From Pseudomonas solani (lineage in GTDB: Bacteria > Pseudomonadota > Gammaproteobacteria > Pseudomonadales > Pseudomonadaceae), in the NCBI RefSeq assembly GCF_026072635.1, contig NZ_AP023081.1, positions 5,390,501-5,454,500 on the forward strand: a DNA stretch of 64,000 bases. The letters run 5' to 3'. How positions within the stretch are numbered: the stretch's first letter is position 1; every line of letters starts with the position of its first letter. This document shows, piece after piece, positions 63,621-64,000 of this stretch. Position numbers and translations under genes: made by a program. The notes under the pieces were generated by a model. The model was not told the DNA's origin, searched no databases, and saw only the letters and a program-made list of their open reading frames with translations.

Positions 63621-64000
63621 CTAGAGCTTGGTTCCGCGCGCCTTGTGGCACACCAGCGCGTCCTTCACGTACTGCGTGTAAATGGCCATGTCGCTGTACA
63701 GCCACATGGCCTGTACGCCGCTGCAATAGATACCTTCCGATTGCGGGCAGGTCTTCACGTCATACAGCGGGCTGTCGCCGCCCCAGGTGTCCGATGCCTG
63801 TTGGGCTGCTTCGGTGGCGGCGCGGATGTATTCGTCCTTCTGGGCGCTGGTCAGGCTGATCGCCTGGTCGAAACCACCCGCTGACCTGGCCATGTCGACG
63901 ATGGGTTTCTGCAGTTCGCCAGCATTGCCTCGTATCTCCGGGTGGCTCAGCTCCGGCAGCACGCCGCTCGCATCGGCGGGGCAGTTGCCAGCGAAGCTGA
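63621..64000 (-). CDS. C-terminal part of a hypothetical protein (N-terminus beyond right edge)
   Basis: The frame is open to the window end, so only the last 126 residues are seen. It contains a Ser/Ala/Asp-rich segment (FAGNCPADASGVLPEL), a helix-like stretch (LTSAQKDEYIRAATEAAQQA), and three cysteines (AGNC, KTC, YC) with a C-terminal YVKDALVCHKARGTKL. No family recognised. Convergent with the preceding lipoprotein gene, 25 bp between stops. Confidence 0.65.
   Translation of the reverse strand, partial: SFAGNCPADASGVLPELSHPEIRGNAGELQKPIVDMARSAGGFDQAISLTSAQKDEYIRAATEAAQQASDTWGGDSPLYDVKTCPQSEGIYCSGVQAMWLYSDMAIYTQYVKDALVCHKARGTKL

Overview
The window is a GC-rich piece of a Pseudomonas chromosome, from a species close to the P. 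aeruginosa group. The evidence is three recognisable efflux loci with P. aeruginosa gene order (mexS-mexT-mexEF-oprN, nfxB-mexCD-oprJ, and yhiI-rbbA-yhhJ), a CatR/catBCA branch, and many GTAG-headed REP palindromes between genes. No rRNA, tRNA, prophage, insertion sequence or CRISPR array was seen.

Region 1 (1-8288, minus strand): a branched-chain-amino-acid-type ABC importer (binding protein, LivH, a fused LivM-LivG, LivF), a ketopantoate-reductase-like enzyme, an adducin-type class II aldolase and, 2 bp further on, a PAS-containing chemoreceptor cut by the left edge. Region 2 (9074-22041, mostly plus strand): amidase, flavin monooxygenase, a small unknown protein, an NTF2-like protein, Rieske dioxygenase large and small subunits, SDR, reductase and flavin reductase. 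This is exactly the iacHABICDEFG order of indole-3-acetate catabolism. It is followed by an OprD-type porin and by catR/catBCA, so one stretch can encode uptake of an aromatic acid, its conversion to catechol, and ortho-cleavage. Region 3 (22457-25261): an unassigned three-gene oxidoreductase set (opine dehydrogenase family, hydroxyacyl-CoA dehydrogenase family, NIPSNAP).

Region 4 (25726-34248): oprN-mexF-mexE, mexT and divergent mexS. Region 5 (34515-43486): AraC regulator, a two-subunit molybdenum hydroxylase, a quinone-reductase-like enzyme, a LysR/SDR divergent pair, and small proteins. Region 6 (43720-50145): the yhiI-rbbA-yhhJ export system and a LysE exporter with a divergent Lrp regulator. 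Region 7 (50283-53116): a secreted protein made of eleven 13-residue repeats (the most unusual gene here), yceH and an M14 carboxypeptidase. Region 8 (53551-64000): nfxB, mexCD-oprJ with an MFS exporter gene overlapping its end, an aph(3')-type kinase gene, a lipoprotein, and a partial gene at the right edge.

Five otherwise intact genes (liv-type binding protein, iacA, mexS, oprJ, the 62.5-kb lipoprotein) each carry one apparent single-base deletion, all in short G/C runs. The uniform type suggests sequencing undercalls rather than five true pseudogenes, so these genes are annotated across the break.
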